Shown here: in pieces, positions 1 to 7,219 of the stretch
How positions within the stretch are numbered: the stretch's first letter is position 1
Layout: every line of letters begins with the position of its first letter
DNA from: an uncultured bacterium
Lineage (GTDB): Bacteria; Gemmatimonadota; Gemmatimonadetes; Palauibacterales; KS3-K002
Length of the DNA: 8,074 bases
Assembly (NCBI GenBank): GCA_947581845.1
Contig: CANPVY010000155.1
Location: 1 to 8,074 of the forward strand
Direction: 5' to 3'
Program-made: the position numbers and the translations under genes
The notes under the pieces: model-generated
Told to the model about the DNA's origin: nothing
Seen by the model: only the letters and a program-made list of their open reading frames with translations
The model's database searches: none

Positions 1-513
1 CGTCGGCTCGTCGAGGAACAGGATCTCCGGCTCCAAGGCCAACGCTCGGGCGAGGGCTACCCGTTGCGCCTCACCGCCGGACAGGGTGTCGACGGGCACA
101 TCCGCGAGATGCCCGATGCCCACGGTACCGAGCGCCTCGCGGATCCGGGCCCGCCGCGCGGCTGACGGCAGGCGCCGGACCTTCAGCCCGAACTCGACGT
201 TCTCGGCCACCGTACCGCGCCACAGGTAAGGCCGCTGCAGCACGGCGGCCGCAGCACGCCGCAGCTCCGGGTCGTCGCGCGAAACCTCACGAGCCTTGAA
301 GACGAGACGCCCGCTGTCGGGCGACTCCAGCGCGGCCAGCAACCTCATCAGCGTCGACTTGCCGGCCCCGTTCGGGCCCAACAGCGCCAGCACCACGCCG
401 GCGCACACCTCGACGGCCTCCACATCGACGACGACCTGGCCATCGTAGGCCCGTCTGAGCGCTTCGCCCACCAGCAGCGGCTCGCCCGCTCGTCGCACGA
501 ACTCGCCTTCCAT
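1..513 (-). CDS. tupC: ABC transporter ATP-binding protein, tungstate type (TupC-like), 3' part outside the window
   Basis: This is the cytoplasmic ATPase that powers the importer formed with the permease and binding protein encoded just upstream. The 171 residues inside the window hold nearly a full nucleotide-binding core: Walker A GPNGAGKS at about 46-53, Q-loop glutamine at about 93 (VLQRPYLWRG), signature LSGGE at about 144-148, and Walker B EILFLDEP at about 163-170, where the window ends. The H-loop and C-terminus are missing only because of the edge. The start is ATG at 513-511. It shares one base with the tupB stop (TGATG), which points to translational coupling and a shared mRNA. 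The ATPase core alone does not give substrate specificity; the tungstate assignment comes from the neighbouring tupB and tupA. Being an ABC ATPase is near certain, the substrate less so. Confidence 0.9.
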   Translation of the reverse strand, partial: MEGEFVRRAGEPLLVGEALRRAYDGQVVVDVEAVEVCAGVVLALLGPNGAGKSTLMRLLAALESPDSGRLVFKAREVSRDDPELRRAAAAVLQRPYLWRGTVAENVEFGLKVRRLPSAARRARIREALGTVGIGHLADVPVDTLSGGEAQRVALARALALEPEILFLDEPT

Positions 514-1229
514 CAGCTCGTCAGCGGTCGACGCCGACGCGGCTGCGCCTGCTGCACACGCGTGATGAACGCGTTGGCTGCGAAGGCGATGGTCAGCAGT
601 ATCAGACCGAAGGCGATTGCGGTCGCGAAGCGGCCGCGCCGCGTCTCAAGCATGATCGCCGTCGTGATCACACGGGTCTCACCCTGTACGTTGCCGCCCA
701 CCAGCATGACCGCGCCGACCTCGGAGATGACCGCGCCGAAACCCGCTGCCACCGCCGCCATGAGGGCGAGGCGCGCCTCTCGCAGGTGCAGCAGCAGCGC
801 CTGCCAGCGGCTGGCGCCCAATGCCCGGGCCTGTAACCTGAGCTGCGGCGGCACCGAACCCACGGCCGCCAGCGTAATGGCGGCGACGTAGGGCGCGGCG
901 AGCACGAACTGAGCGGTGATCATCGCGCTCGGCGTGTAGAGCCAGCCCAACGCACCCAGCGGCCCCTGACGCGAGAGCAGGATATAGACGAAGAGGCCCA
1001 CCACGACCGGCGGCAAGGCGAGCCCGGTGTTGACCAACGCGACGGCAAGGCCACGACCCGGAAAGCGCGCCAGCCCCAGCCAGGTGCCGAGCGGGATGCC
1101 GGCGAGCAATCCCAGGAGCACAGCGCCGCCCGATACCTGAAGGGAACGCGCGATGATCCTCCACAGGTAGGGGTCGCCGCTCAGCAGCAGTCGCAGCGCC
1201 TGTCGCAGTGCGTCAAGGAAGAGGTCCAT
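513..1229 (-). CDS. tupB: Tungstate ABC transporter permease (TupB-like)
   Basis: A 238-residue inner-membrane permease that would form the channel of a tungstate importer, probably as a homodimer. About five hydrophobic segments are visible, near residues 31-53, 60-84, 102-122, 154-178 and 203-222. The cytoplasmic EAA-type loop that contacts the ATPase is at about 135-152 (RALGASRWQALLLHLREA). The segment ISEVGAVMLVGGN followed by GETRVITTAIMLET (about 168-196) is, from memory, characteristic of TupB rather than of ModB or PstC/PstA; the short single-permease length also fits. The ATG at 1229 has a ribosome-binding site AAGGA six bases upstream. The gene follows tupA by 73 bases and overlaps the tupC start by one base. 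The C-terminus ends in an arginine-rich tail (RRRR at 231-234), consistent with a cytoplasmic end. No internal promoter is convincing. Confidence 0.9.
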   Translation of the reverse strand: MDLFLDALRQALRLLLSGDPYLWRIIARSLQVSGGAVLLGLLAGIPLGTWLGLARFPGRGLAVALVNTGLALPPVVVGLFVYILLSRQGPLGALGWLYTPSAMITAQFVLAAPYVAAITLAAVGSVPPQLRLQARALGASRWQALLLHLREARLALMAAVAAGFGAVISEVGAVMLVGGNVQGETRVITTAIMLETRRGRFATAIAFGLILLTIAFAANAFITRVQQAQPRRRRPLTS

Positions 1230-1302
1230 GAGCGGTCCTTATAATAGGAGCGCGCGTCCTTGACAGACACACCGCCGCCGGCTTCAAGCCCGCATCCGGC
1301 TC

Positions 1303-2112
1303 TCAGCGCCGCTCAGCGTTGGGTATGAATAGGGGGCGGCCGAAGCGTTCGAGGCCGAACTCGCCGATGAGCTGCTGCGCTGCGGGTGAGGTGATCCACG
1401 CCGCGAAGGCCCGTGCGCCGTCGGCGTTCGCTGCGCCGCGCACCACGATGACCGAGTACTGGTTTCGCAGCGCCGGGTCGCCCTCCACCAGAACGCTGAG
1501 CTCGAGCCGGTCGCACAGGCTCAGGTAGGTGCCGCGATCGCTGAGCGTGTATGCCTGCTTCTCACTGGCCATCATCAGCGCGGCTCCCATCCCCTGCCCC
1601 GCCTCCAGGTACCAGGAGCCCGCCGGGTCAATACCGGCCGCGCCCCACAGCAAGCGCTCCCGGGCATGGGTGCCCGAGTCGTCGCCGCGCGAGATGAAGG
1701 GCGCGCCCGCAGCGGCGATGCGGGCGAGGGCGGCCGCCGCATCGCTCAACCCGCGGATCGCTGCGCCGTCGGCTTCCGGGCCCACGATCACGAAGTCGTT
1801 GAACATCACGGGACGCCGCGACTCGCCGTGCCCGGCCGCCATGAACTCCTCCTCAGCACGCGGCGAGTGGGCCAGGACCGCGTCAGCGTCGCCGCGCTCC
1901 GCCAGGCGCAGCGCCTCGCCGGAGCCCACGGCGATCACGCGGACCCGATACTGCGGGCGCGCCTGCTGGAAGGGCGGCAGCAGGACGTCGAAGAGGCCGG
2001 AGTCCTCGCTGGATGTCGTGGAGGCGAGTACGATCTCGCGCGCGCCTGTGGAACAGCAGACGAGCGCGGTTGCGAGGGCAATCGCGACGCCAGGCCTAGT
2101 CCTCTTCCTCAG
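1303..2112 (-). CDS. tupA: Tungstate ABC transporter substrate-binding lipoprotein (TupA-like), probable CTG start
   Basis: An exported binding protein that would capture tungstate for TupBC. Family motifs, numbered from the CTG start, are STTSSEDSGLFD (about 31-42), VIAVGSGEAL (about 59-68), then GDADAVLAHSPRAEEEF, VMFNDFVIVGP, RNQYSVIVV and a C-terminal FGLERFGRPLFIPNA. The STT and AVGSG segments belong to the oxyanion site of this family (known for TupA). No ATG, GTG or TTG lies in frame before GTG 1938, which falls in the middle of the first domain. Reading upstream, CTG at 2112 gives a basic n-region RKRTR, a hydrophobic stretch GVAIALATALV and a Cys pair, that is, a signal peptide with an imperfect lipobox (LVCC), and a 269-residue total length normal for TupA. 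This start overlaps the upstream gene by 17 bases. Function is well supported; the exact start is an inference and a sequence error cannot be excluded. Confidence 0.85.
   Translation of the reverse strand: MRKRTRPGVAIALATALVCCSTGAREIVLASTTSSEDSGLFDVLLPPFQQARPQYRVRVIAVGSGEALRLAERGDADAVLAHSPRAEEEFMAAGHGESRRPVMFNDFVIVGPEADGAAIRGLSDAAAALARIAAAGAPFISRGDDSGTHARERLLWGAAGIDPAGSWYLEAGQGMGAALMMASEKQAYTLSDRGTYLSLCDRLELSVLVEGDPALRNQYSVIVVRGAANADGARAFAAWITSPAAQQLIGEFGLERFGRPLFIPNAERR
2045..2112 (-). other. Signal peptide and lipobox of TupA (inferred)
   Basis: Reading in the tupA frame from CTG 2112 gives positively charged residues 2-6 (RKRTR), a hydrophobic core at about 8-18 and two cysteines at 19-20, followed by STGA. 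Lipoprotein signal peptides normally have Gly, Ala or Ser before the lipidated Cys. Here a Cys or Val would precede it, so lipidation is plausible but atypical, and a Sec signal peptide with ordinary cleavage is the alternative. The frame is read directly; the processing is inferred. Confidence 0.55.
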
Positions 2113-2356
2113 AAGTGCCGACCCGCTGGGCTCGCAACTCCAGGTAGGGATAGCCGTCGCGGTACTTGGACGCGATGCGCAACCGCATCTGGCCGCCGCC
2201 CTTGGCCGGGAGCGAGATGATGCACCCGTTGTAGCTGGCCGCGAAGATGAGCTGCCAGTCGCCCTTGATCTCGGAGCCCTCGAAGAACTCCTTCAGCTGG
2301 GCCGTGTTGTGGGCGCCCATCTTACTGACCAGCGTGGTCTGCTTGTCCTCGGCCAC
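2096..2356 (-). CDS. Small protein of unknown function between spoVR and tupA (86 aa)
   Basis: I do not recognise this family. The predicted 86-residue product is soluble: no signal peptide or membrane segment is visible. It has an N-terminal polar, helix-prone part (QLKEFFEG at about 20-27), a probable beta-rich middle (DWQLIFAASYNGCIISLPAKGGG, from about 33, and RLRIASKY, about 58-65) and a very acidic C-terminus SEEED. One cysteine is present, at about 45. GTG at 2356 was chosen as start because GGAGGT lies seven bases upstream. A TTG at 2374 would add six residues but would put that ribosome-binding site inside the gene. The lack of in-frame stops together with the strong Shine-Dalgarno supports a real gene. 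It starts 98 bases after spoVR and its end overlaps the proposed tupA start, so it could belong to either unit. Function is not assigned. Confidence 0.72.
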   Translation of the reverse strand: MAEDKQTTLVSKMGAHNTAQLKEFFEGSEIKGDWQLIFAASYNGCIISLPAKGGGQMRLRIASKYRDGYPYLELRAQRVGTSEEED

Positions 2357-2363
2357 GTGATGC

Positions 2364-2369
2364 ACCTCC
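2364..2369 (-). promoter_or_regulatory. Strong ribosome-binding site for the 86-residue gene
   Basis: The minus strand reads GGAGGT followed by seven bases and then GTG at 2356. This near-perfect Shine-Dalgarno at ideal spacing decides the start in favour of GTG 2356 over the TTG at 2374. It is the strongest ribosome-binding site seen in the window. Confidence 0.75.
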
Positions 2370-2444
2370 CTCAAGACATCCAGGTAGCCGCGCTCGGCTG
2401 TACGGGTGGCGAAAAAGCTAATCCCCGCGTCGGCTGCCTACAAG

Positions 2445-2454
2445 GCCTCGAGGC
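2445..2454. repeat. Perfect 10-bp palindrome abutting the spoVR stop codon
   Basis: GCCTCGAGGC reads the same on both strands and lies immediately after the spoVR TGA. A second short inverted pair, GCCT/AGGC with a TGT loop, overlaps it on the downstream side. The palindrome has no loop, so it is a poor RNA hairpin on its own. It could be a protein-binding site or chance in GC-rich DNA. Confidence 0.35.
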
Positions 2455-3981
2455 TCACTCCTCGCTTCTCTCCTGAGTGGTGTGCTCGCTCCCGTCGTAG
2501 CTCATGACGGCCGGCCGGTCGTCGTCGTAGGTCTCCAGGTGCACCGGCCGCTTCCAGATCGTCTGCAGGTTCTCGAGCACCTCCCGGGCGTAATCCAGGC
2601 GAAGCGGTACGCCCTCGTATCGGTGCCAGAGCACCAGCTCGCCCCGGTTCATGTGATTGCCGTCACGCACGTAGACCCACGGCTGGCCGAGGTTGGTCAG
2701 CTGAAACAGCAGGCCCCGCTTGATCTCCTCGAACGAGCGGCTGGAGATCTGATACTCGTTCGTCGACTCGTTGTACTCGTAGGTGAACAGCTTGTGTCTG
2801 TGACAGAACTCGGGAGTGAGGAACTCGTCAATGAAGGTCACGTCGTGATATAGCGCGCGCACCTGGAAGATCTTCTCCCGGCCCTCGCCCGCACCCGTAT
2901 CCCAGTTCTTGCGCACTTCGTAATCGTTGCAGGCCTCCCATTCCGGCCCGTGACGGCCCTTATCCCAGCGTACCTCGATATCCCGGTACAGCTCGAGCCC
3001 GAGCTTGTACGGGTTCAGCCGGCCAGGCTGCGTCGCCACGGTCCCGCTGTGATGGTCGGCGTAGTCGATCAGCTCCGGATCCGCGAGGGCACGCTCCGTC
3101 ATGATCTTCGAGTGCCAGTAGCTGGCCCAGCCCTCATTCATGATCTTGGTCCGGCCCTGCGGCGCGAAGTAGTAGGCCTCTTCCCGAACGATGCCCACGA
3201 TATCCCGCTGCCAGTTGGGAATCGGCGCGTGCTCCAGCAGGAACAGCAGCACATCCTTCTCCGGCCGCGGTGGGAAGCGTTCTTCCTGTTCGCGCTCCTC
3301 CTGTAGCCGCTGCGCATCCGCTTCGAGCGCCTCCTGCGGATTGATGTATTCCTCCATGTACTCCTTCGCGGCCAACCTGCGCGGCTGCCGTCGGCGTGCG
3401 GGATGGTCCCGGTCGATTTCGCCGGCCTCCTCCCTGCGCCGGCGCCGGATGTAGGGCGCGTTGTAGTCGATCAAGTTCTCAAGCGAGATGCAGATATCGA
3501 GGAAACGCTCGACCTCATCCTCCCCGTAGGCTTCCACGTAACGGCGAATCCGTGCCGCGTGGTTCGCCATCTCATCGACCATCCTGCGGTTCGTGTGTGC
3601 GAAGGAGTAGTTGTTCTTGAAGAAATCCGCATGGCCGTAGACATGGGCCATCACGAGCTTCTGGTCGACGATCGGGTTGGCGGCCAGCAGATAGGCGTAG
3701 CACGGGTCGTTGTTGATGACCATCTCGTAGATCTTCTGAAGCCCGTACGCGTAGCCGCGTGACAGCGCGTAATACTCCATCCCGAACCGCCAATACGGAT
3801 AGCGCGCCGGATAGCCGCCGTAGGCAGCGACCTCGTTGATCTCCTCCCAATCGAGGACCTCGAAGACCACATCGAAGAAGTCGAGCCCGTACCCACGAGC
3901 GTAACCTTCGATCTCGTTCTGGAGGTCTTTGAGCTGCAGTGTCAGTTGCTGTGGCATGCTACCCCGTACGGCTCGACTCAC
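2455..3981 (-). CDS. spoVR: SpoVR family protein (YcgB homologue)
   Basis: A 508-residue soluble protein of the SpoVR family: needed for normal spore cortex in Bacillus, and stress or starvation-linked as YcgB in enterobacteria. Its biochemical activity is not established. Family landmarks are YPYWRFG (about 61-67), YEMVINNDPCYAYL (about 85-98), MAHVYGHADFFKNNYSF (about 111-127), WQRDIVGIVREEAYYFAPQ (about 257-275), MNEGWASYWH (about 281-290), INPY-like LNPYKLGLELYRDIE (about 322-336) and the C-terminal domain from about 375. A charged, Arg/Glu-rich segment at about 178-240 separates the two conserved halves. Conserved H113, H117, E283, H290 and H311 could bind a metal (inference). GTG at 3981 overlaps the DUF444 stop as GTGA. 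An in-frame ATG at 3957 would shorten the protein by eight residues and is a possible alternative. It is the last gene of the trio. Confidence 0.96.
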   Translation of the reverse strand: MSRAVRGSMPQQLTLQLKDLQNEIEGYARGYGLDFFDVVFEVLDWEEINEVAAYGGYPARYPYWRFGMEYYALSRGYAYGLQKIYEMVINNDPCYAYLLAANPIVDQKLVMAHVYGHADFFKNNYSFAHTNRRMVDEMANHAARIRRYVEAYGEDEVERFLDICISLENLIDYNAPYIRRRRREEAGEIDRDHPARRRQPRRLAAKEYMEEYINPQEALEADAQRLQEEREQEERFPPRPEKDVLLFLLEHAPIPNWQRDIVGIVREEAYYFAPQGRTKIMNEGWASYWHSKIMTERALADPELIDYADHHSGTVATQPGRLNPYKLGLELYRDIEVRWDKGRHGPEWEACNDYEVRKNWDTGAGEGREKIFQVRALYHDVTFIDEFLTPEFCHRHKLFTYEYNESTNEYQISSRSFEEIKRGLLFQLTNLGQPWVYVRDGNHMNRGELVLWHRYEGVPLRLDYAREVLENLQTIWKRPVHLETYDDDRPAVMSYDGSEHTTQERSEE

Positions 3982-5111
3982 CTGCCCTTACCAAGGAAGT
4001 CCTTGATCGAGTCGAGGATCGCCTCGTGATCGGGGATCTGCGAGAGGACCAGCCTCTCATCCTCGACGTGCTCGCCCAGAGCCTCGAAGAAATGGCCTGA
4101 ACCGTATCGGCTCTCGACCTGCCCGTAGCCAAACAGGTTCACGGTCGGCAGCAGGCGCTCGATCAGTAGCTCGAAGCACTTCTCATCATCACCGCCGCCC
4201 CAGTTGTCACCGTCCGAGAAGTGGAAGCAGTAGATGTTCCACTCCTCAGGGTCGTACTCGCCGGCGATGACCTTAGCCGCCATCTCGTAGGCGCTGGATA
4301 TGCGCGTACCGCCCGCCTCGCGTGTCGTGTAGAAGGTCTCGCGGTCGACCTCGTGGGCCACGGCATCGTGCACGATGTAGCGGTTGGCGATGCCGTGATA
4401 GTGGGCGCGGATCCAGGTGTCGATCCAGAACGACTCGATCCGCACGATCTCCTTCTGCTCGTGGCCCATGGATCCCGAGACGTCCATCATATAGATGATC
4501 ACAGCGTTGGCCACCGGCTCCGGTTCCTCCTTCCAAGAGCGGTAGCGCATGTCCTCGCGCACCGGGCTCACCATGGGACGGCGGTAGTCATAGCTGCCCG
4601 AGGCGATCTGCCGCTTCAGTGCCTCCCGGTAGGTGCGCCGGAACGAGCGCAGCGTCTCCGGGCCCGTGCTGCGGATCGTCTTGTAGCGGCTGCGTCGGCT
4701 CTTCAGCGTCCGATTGCCACGTGGCTCGATGCGGGGAAGCTCCAGCTCCTCACCCAGGAACTCGGCCAGCTCCTGGATCGAGATCTCGACTTCCCGCAGG
4801 TGGTGGGCGGGTTGGTCACCGGCGCCCCGGGCACCGCCCTCGGCTTCGCCCACGCCGATGGGCGTGCCTTCCGCGCCCTCGCCCTGCCCGACGCCGACCA
4901 AGCGCTTGCGGCCATACTTCAGCTGCGGAAGCTCGATCTGCGGGATGGGTATCGATACGATCTCGCGGCCACGCTTGCCGATCAGCTCGCCGCGCGTGAT
5001 GTGTTTCCGGAGCTCCTTCTTTATCCGGCCCCGGATGATCGCATCGAACCGCTTCCTGTCCCGCTCGATCCGCCGGATCGACGAGAAACCGCTGAACGAC
5101 TCGCCGCTCAC
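3978..5111 (-). CDS. yhbH: DUF444 / UPF0229 von Willebrand A-like protein (YhbH/YeaH family)
   Basis: A 377-residue protein that accompanies PrkA and SpoVR in many bacteria. The C-terminal half is a von Willebrand A-like domain: a strand followed by MMDVSGSMG (MIDAS motif DxSGS at 210-214), [12 protein letters not shown] (T269 as the likely third-loop ligand) and FHFSDGDNW (D300, the later Asp). All expected metal-site residues are present, so Mg2+-dependent protein binding is likely. The N-terminal half is basic ([10 protein letters not shown], about 13-22) and contains a Gly/Glu-rich linker at about 72-99, followed by a conserved basic region ([18 protein letters not shown], about 135-152). 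GTG at 5111 overlaps the prkA stop as GTGA, with GGAAGG directly upstream; the end overlaps spoVR in the same way. By analogy with MoxR/VWA pairs it may be an adaptor for PrkA (inference). Confidence 0.95.
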   Translation of the reverse strand: MSGESFSGFSSIRRIERDRKRFDAIIRGRIKKELRKHITRGELIGKRGREIVSIPIPQIELPQLKYGRKRLVGVGQGEGAEGTPIGVGEAEGGARGAGDQPAHHLREVEISIQELAEFLGEELELPRIEPRGNRTLKSRRSRYKTIRSTGPETLRSFRRTYREALKRQIASGSYDYRRPMVSPVREDMRYRSWKEEPEPVANAVIIYMMDVSGSMGHEQKEIVRIESFWIDTWIRAHYHGIANRYIVHDAVAHEVDRETFYTTREAGGTRISSAYEMAAKVIAGEYDPEEWNIYCFHFSDGDNWGGGDDEKCFELLIERLLPTVNLFGYGQVESRYGSGHFFEALGEHVEDERLVLSQIPDHEAILDSIKDFLGKGR

Positions 5112-7219
5112 CCTTCCGTCTCTTTCACGTCCCCGCGTGCGAAGATGCTGGCCACGAAGTTGAGCACGTCGGTCGCGCAGATCTCGCAGTACCCGTAGTC
5201 ACGGATCAAGCGGCTCTTCACGACGTCGATCTTCTCTTGTGCGTCCTGATCGATCACCGACGATACCAGACTCGTCAGCTTGATCGAGTCCTTCTGATCC
5301 TCGAACAGCTTGAGTTCCAGTGCCTTCTGCAGCCGCGAGTTCGTCGTATAGTCGAACTTCTTGCCCTCGACCGCGAGCGCGCCGATGTAGTTCATGATCT
5401 CCGCCCGGAAATCGTCTTTGCGACTCTCCGGGATGTCGATCTTCTCCTCGATCGACCGCATCAGCCGCTCGTCCGGATCTTCGTATTCCCCGGTGTACTT
5501 GTTCTTGACCTTCTCCTTCTGCGTGTAGGCCTTCACGTTGTCGATGTAGTTGGCGCACAGCCGCGCTATCGCTTCCCTGTCCGCACTAATCGCCCGCTGG
5601 ACCTCGTTCTTGACGGTATCCTCGTACTCTTCACGGACCACCGAGAGCAGCTCCCTGTAGAACTCCCGCTGCTCGTCGCTCGTAATCAGCGAGTGATGCT
5701 TCAAGCCCGACTCCAGCTCTTTCATGACCATGAACGGGTTGACGCATCCCTCTTCAATATCGGCCACCAGGCAGTTCGAGATCTTGTCCTGGATGTAGCG
5801 GGGCGATACTCCCTGCATCCCCTCGCGCTCGGCCTCCTTGCGCAGCTCTTTCACGTTGTCCTCGGTGAAGCCGGGCAGCGTCTTGCCGTTATAGAGCTTC
5901 AGCTTCTGAAGCCGTGTCAGGTTGACTTTCTTGGGTTCCTCGAGCCGGGTCAGCACACTCCACATCGCCGCCATCTCGATGGTATGCGGCGCGATGTGCT
6001 TGCCCCTGACGCGACGCTGGTTGAAGTCGCGCTCGTACACCCTGATCTCGGCATCGAGCTGCGTCACGTACGGGATGTCGATCTTGACCGTGCGGTCCCG
6101 CAACGCCTCCATGAACTCGTTGTTCTGGAGACGCCGGTACTCCGGCTCGTTCGTGTGCGCGATGATCACCTCGTCGACGTCGGTCTGCGCGAACTTCTTC
6201 GGCTTGATCCGATGTTCCTGCGAGGCGCCCAGCAGATCGTAGAGGAAGGCCACATCCAGCTTCAGCACCTCGATGAACTCGATCAACCCGCGGTTGGAAA
6301 TGTTGAACTCGCCGTCGAAATTGAAGGCGCGCGGGTCCGAATCCGATCCGTAGATCGCGATCTTCCGGTAGTTGATGTCGCCGGTCAGCTCGGTGGAGTC
6401 CTGATTCTTCTCATCCTTCGGCTGGAAGGTGCCGATCCCCACCCGGTCCTGTTCCGAGAGCAGCAGCCGGCTCACGCGGATATGCTCGATCACCCGCGTC
6501 CAGTCGCCTTCATACCTGTTCATGTACTGGTTGAACATGAAGCGGCAGGCCGGGCAGAGGTCACCCTCCACTATGATACGCCGGGCGTCGGCGACGCTTC
6601 TGTTGACGTGGTCCAGGTAGACCTGCCGGAAGTTGGCGGGGATCAGATGCAGCGGCTCCTCGTGCATGGGGCAGGGCATCCCCTCCTCCTGGAGACGCGC
6701 CGCCGCCTCGGGCGAACTGCTGAGCTCCTCGGGAAACACCGGCGCCGCGGCGCCATCGCCTACCCAGCGGAACGTGTAGAGGGCGCCCTCCGGCGTACGC
6801 GAGTAGTGGTCCAGCCCCTTCTTGAGCAGCCTGACGATCGTCGACTTCGCACTGCCCACCGGACCGTGGAGCAGCAGGACACGGCGCTCGGGCCCATAGC
6901 CCATCGCTGCCGCCTTGATGATCTGGACCAGCTTCATTAGCGGCACGTCGAGCCCGAAGATCGCATCCTGGCCGTCCTCGAACGGGTCCTCGAAGAACTT
7001 GTAGTGGGTGATCCTCTTCTTGTACTCGGTGTACTCCTCCGTCCCGAAGGAGACGATCATGTCGTACAACCGCTGGAAGGCATTGCGCGCAATGAGCGGG
7101 TTCTCATGAACCATGCCGAGATACTCGGAGAACGAGCCTTCCCAGTGGAGATCCTGATACCGTCGAGCATCCTGCTGCTCGCGAATCAAGCCGATGATAT
7201 CCAGTCCCGTCGCCGCCAT
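5108..7219 (-). CDS. prkA: PrkA family AAA+ serine protein kinase / ATP-dependent protease (YeaG homologue)
   Basis: A 703-residue cytoplasmic P-loop protein. The family has been described as a Ser/Thr kinase controlling stress or sporulation regulators and, in Bacillus, as an AAA+ protease. The N-terminal AAA+ part has an [23 protein letters not shown] entry (about 32-50), [17 protein letters not shown] (about 75-91), Walker [10 protein letters not shown] (119-127), the family segment [11 protein letters not shown] (about 184-194), a Walker-B-like [11 protein letters not shown] (about 310-320), [18 protein letters not shown] (about 352-369, sensor 1 N357) and ALRDRT (about 372-377). The C-terminal PrkA domain follows, from about 400, ending [11 protein letters not shown]183, H186, C222 and C225 form a possible metal site. 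At 703 residues it is longer than the roughly 630-640 usual in Bacillus and Escherichia. ATG 7219 is fixed by an in-frame TGA 12 bases upstream; its ribosome-binding site is weak. Confidence 0.96.
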   Translation of the reverse strand: MAATGLDIIGLIREQQDARRYQDLHWEGSFSEYLGMVHENPLIARNAFQRLYDMIVSFGTEEYTEYKKRITHYKFFEDPFEDGQDAIFGLDVPLMKLVQIIKAAAMGYGPERRVLLLHGPVGSAKSTIVRLLKKGLDHYSRTPEGALYTFRWVGDGAAAPVFPEELSSSPEAAARLQEEGMPCPMHEEPLHLIPANFRQVYLDHVNRSVADARRIIVEGDLCPACRFMFNQYMNRYEGDWTRVIEHIRVSRLLLSEQDRVGIGTFQPKDEKNQDSTELTGDINYRKIAIYGSDSDPRAFNFDGEFNISNRGLIEFIEVLKLDVAFLYDLLGASQEHRIKPKKFAQTDVDEVIIAHTNEPEYRRLQNNEFMEALRDRTVKIDIPYVTQLDAEIRVYERDFNQRRVRGKHIAPHTIEMAAMWSVLTRLEEPKKVNLTRLQKLKLYNGKTLPGFTEDNVKELRKEAEREGMQGVSPRYIQDKISNCLVADIEEGCVNPFMVMKELESGLKHHSLITSDEQREFYRELLSVVREEYEDTVKNEVQRAISADREAIARLCANYIDNVKAYTQKEKVKNKYTGEYEDPDERLMRSIEEKIDIPESRKDDFRAEIMNYIGALAVEGKKFDYTTNSRLQKALELKLFEDQKDSIKLTSLVSSVIDQDAQEKIDVVKSRLIRDYGYCEICATDVLNFVASIFARGDVKETEG

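Larger units (their letters stand above)
2357..2454 (-). other. Intergenic spacer between spoVR and the 86-residue gene
   Basis: This 98-base gap is the largest between spoVR and the downstream genes. It holds a perfect 10-base palindrome right after the spoVR stop and a run of five T on the minus strand (within AGCTTTTTCG). The T run is not directly preceded by a GC-rich stem, so I do not call an intrinsic terminator. No convincing -35/-10 pair was found, although a promoter for the downstream genes here is possible. Confidence 0.4.

Noticed and set aside
1241..1264. Possible promoter in the tupA-tupB gap (minus-strand TATTAT; plus-strand TTGACA)
   Set aside because: TATTAT lies too close to the tupB ATG and lacks a -35 partner; the TTGACA is on the opposite strand and lacks a -10.
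1303..1938. GTG 1938 as the start of tupA
   Set aside because: It would remove the conserved STT motif and the signal peptide. The same frame continues upstream with family sequence.
2096..2374. TTG 2374 as the start of the 86-residue gene
   Set aside because: The strong GGAGGT site would then lie within the coding sequence, while it sits at ideal distance from GTG 2356.
2357..2454. Molybdenum/tungsten cofactor riboswitch ahead of tupA
   Set aside because: The gap is short, lies before the 86-residue gene and shows no extended paired structure that I could trace by eye.
1529..2476. 315-codon open frame on the plus strand across tupA and the 86-residue gene
   Set aside because: It overlaps the antisense of tupA, which has clear family motifs, and of a second gene with a good ribosome-binding site; composition is typical of a GC-rich shadow.
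4221..5198. 325-codon open frame on the plus strand opposite the DUF444 gene
   Set aside because: Shadow of the real gene, whose MIDAS motif is read on the minus strand; no domain is visible in the antisense product.
5237..6940. 567-codon open frame on the plus strand opposite prkA
   Set aside because: Antisense shadow of a strongly recognised gene in high-GC DNA. Its product is rich in Leu, Val, Arg, Asp and His with no recognisable motif.
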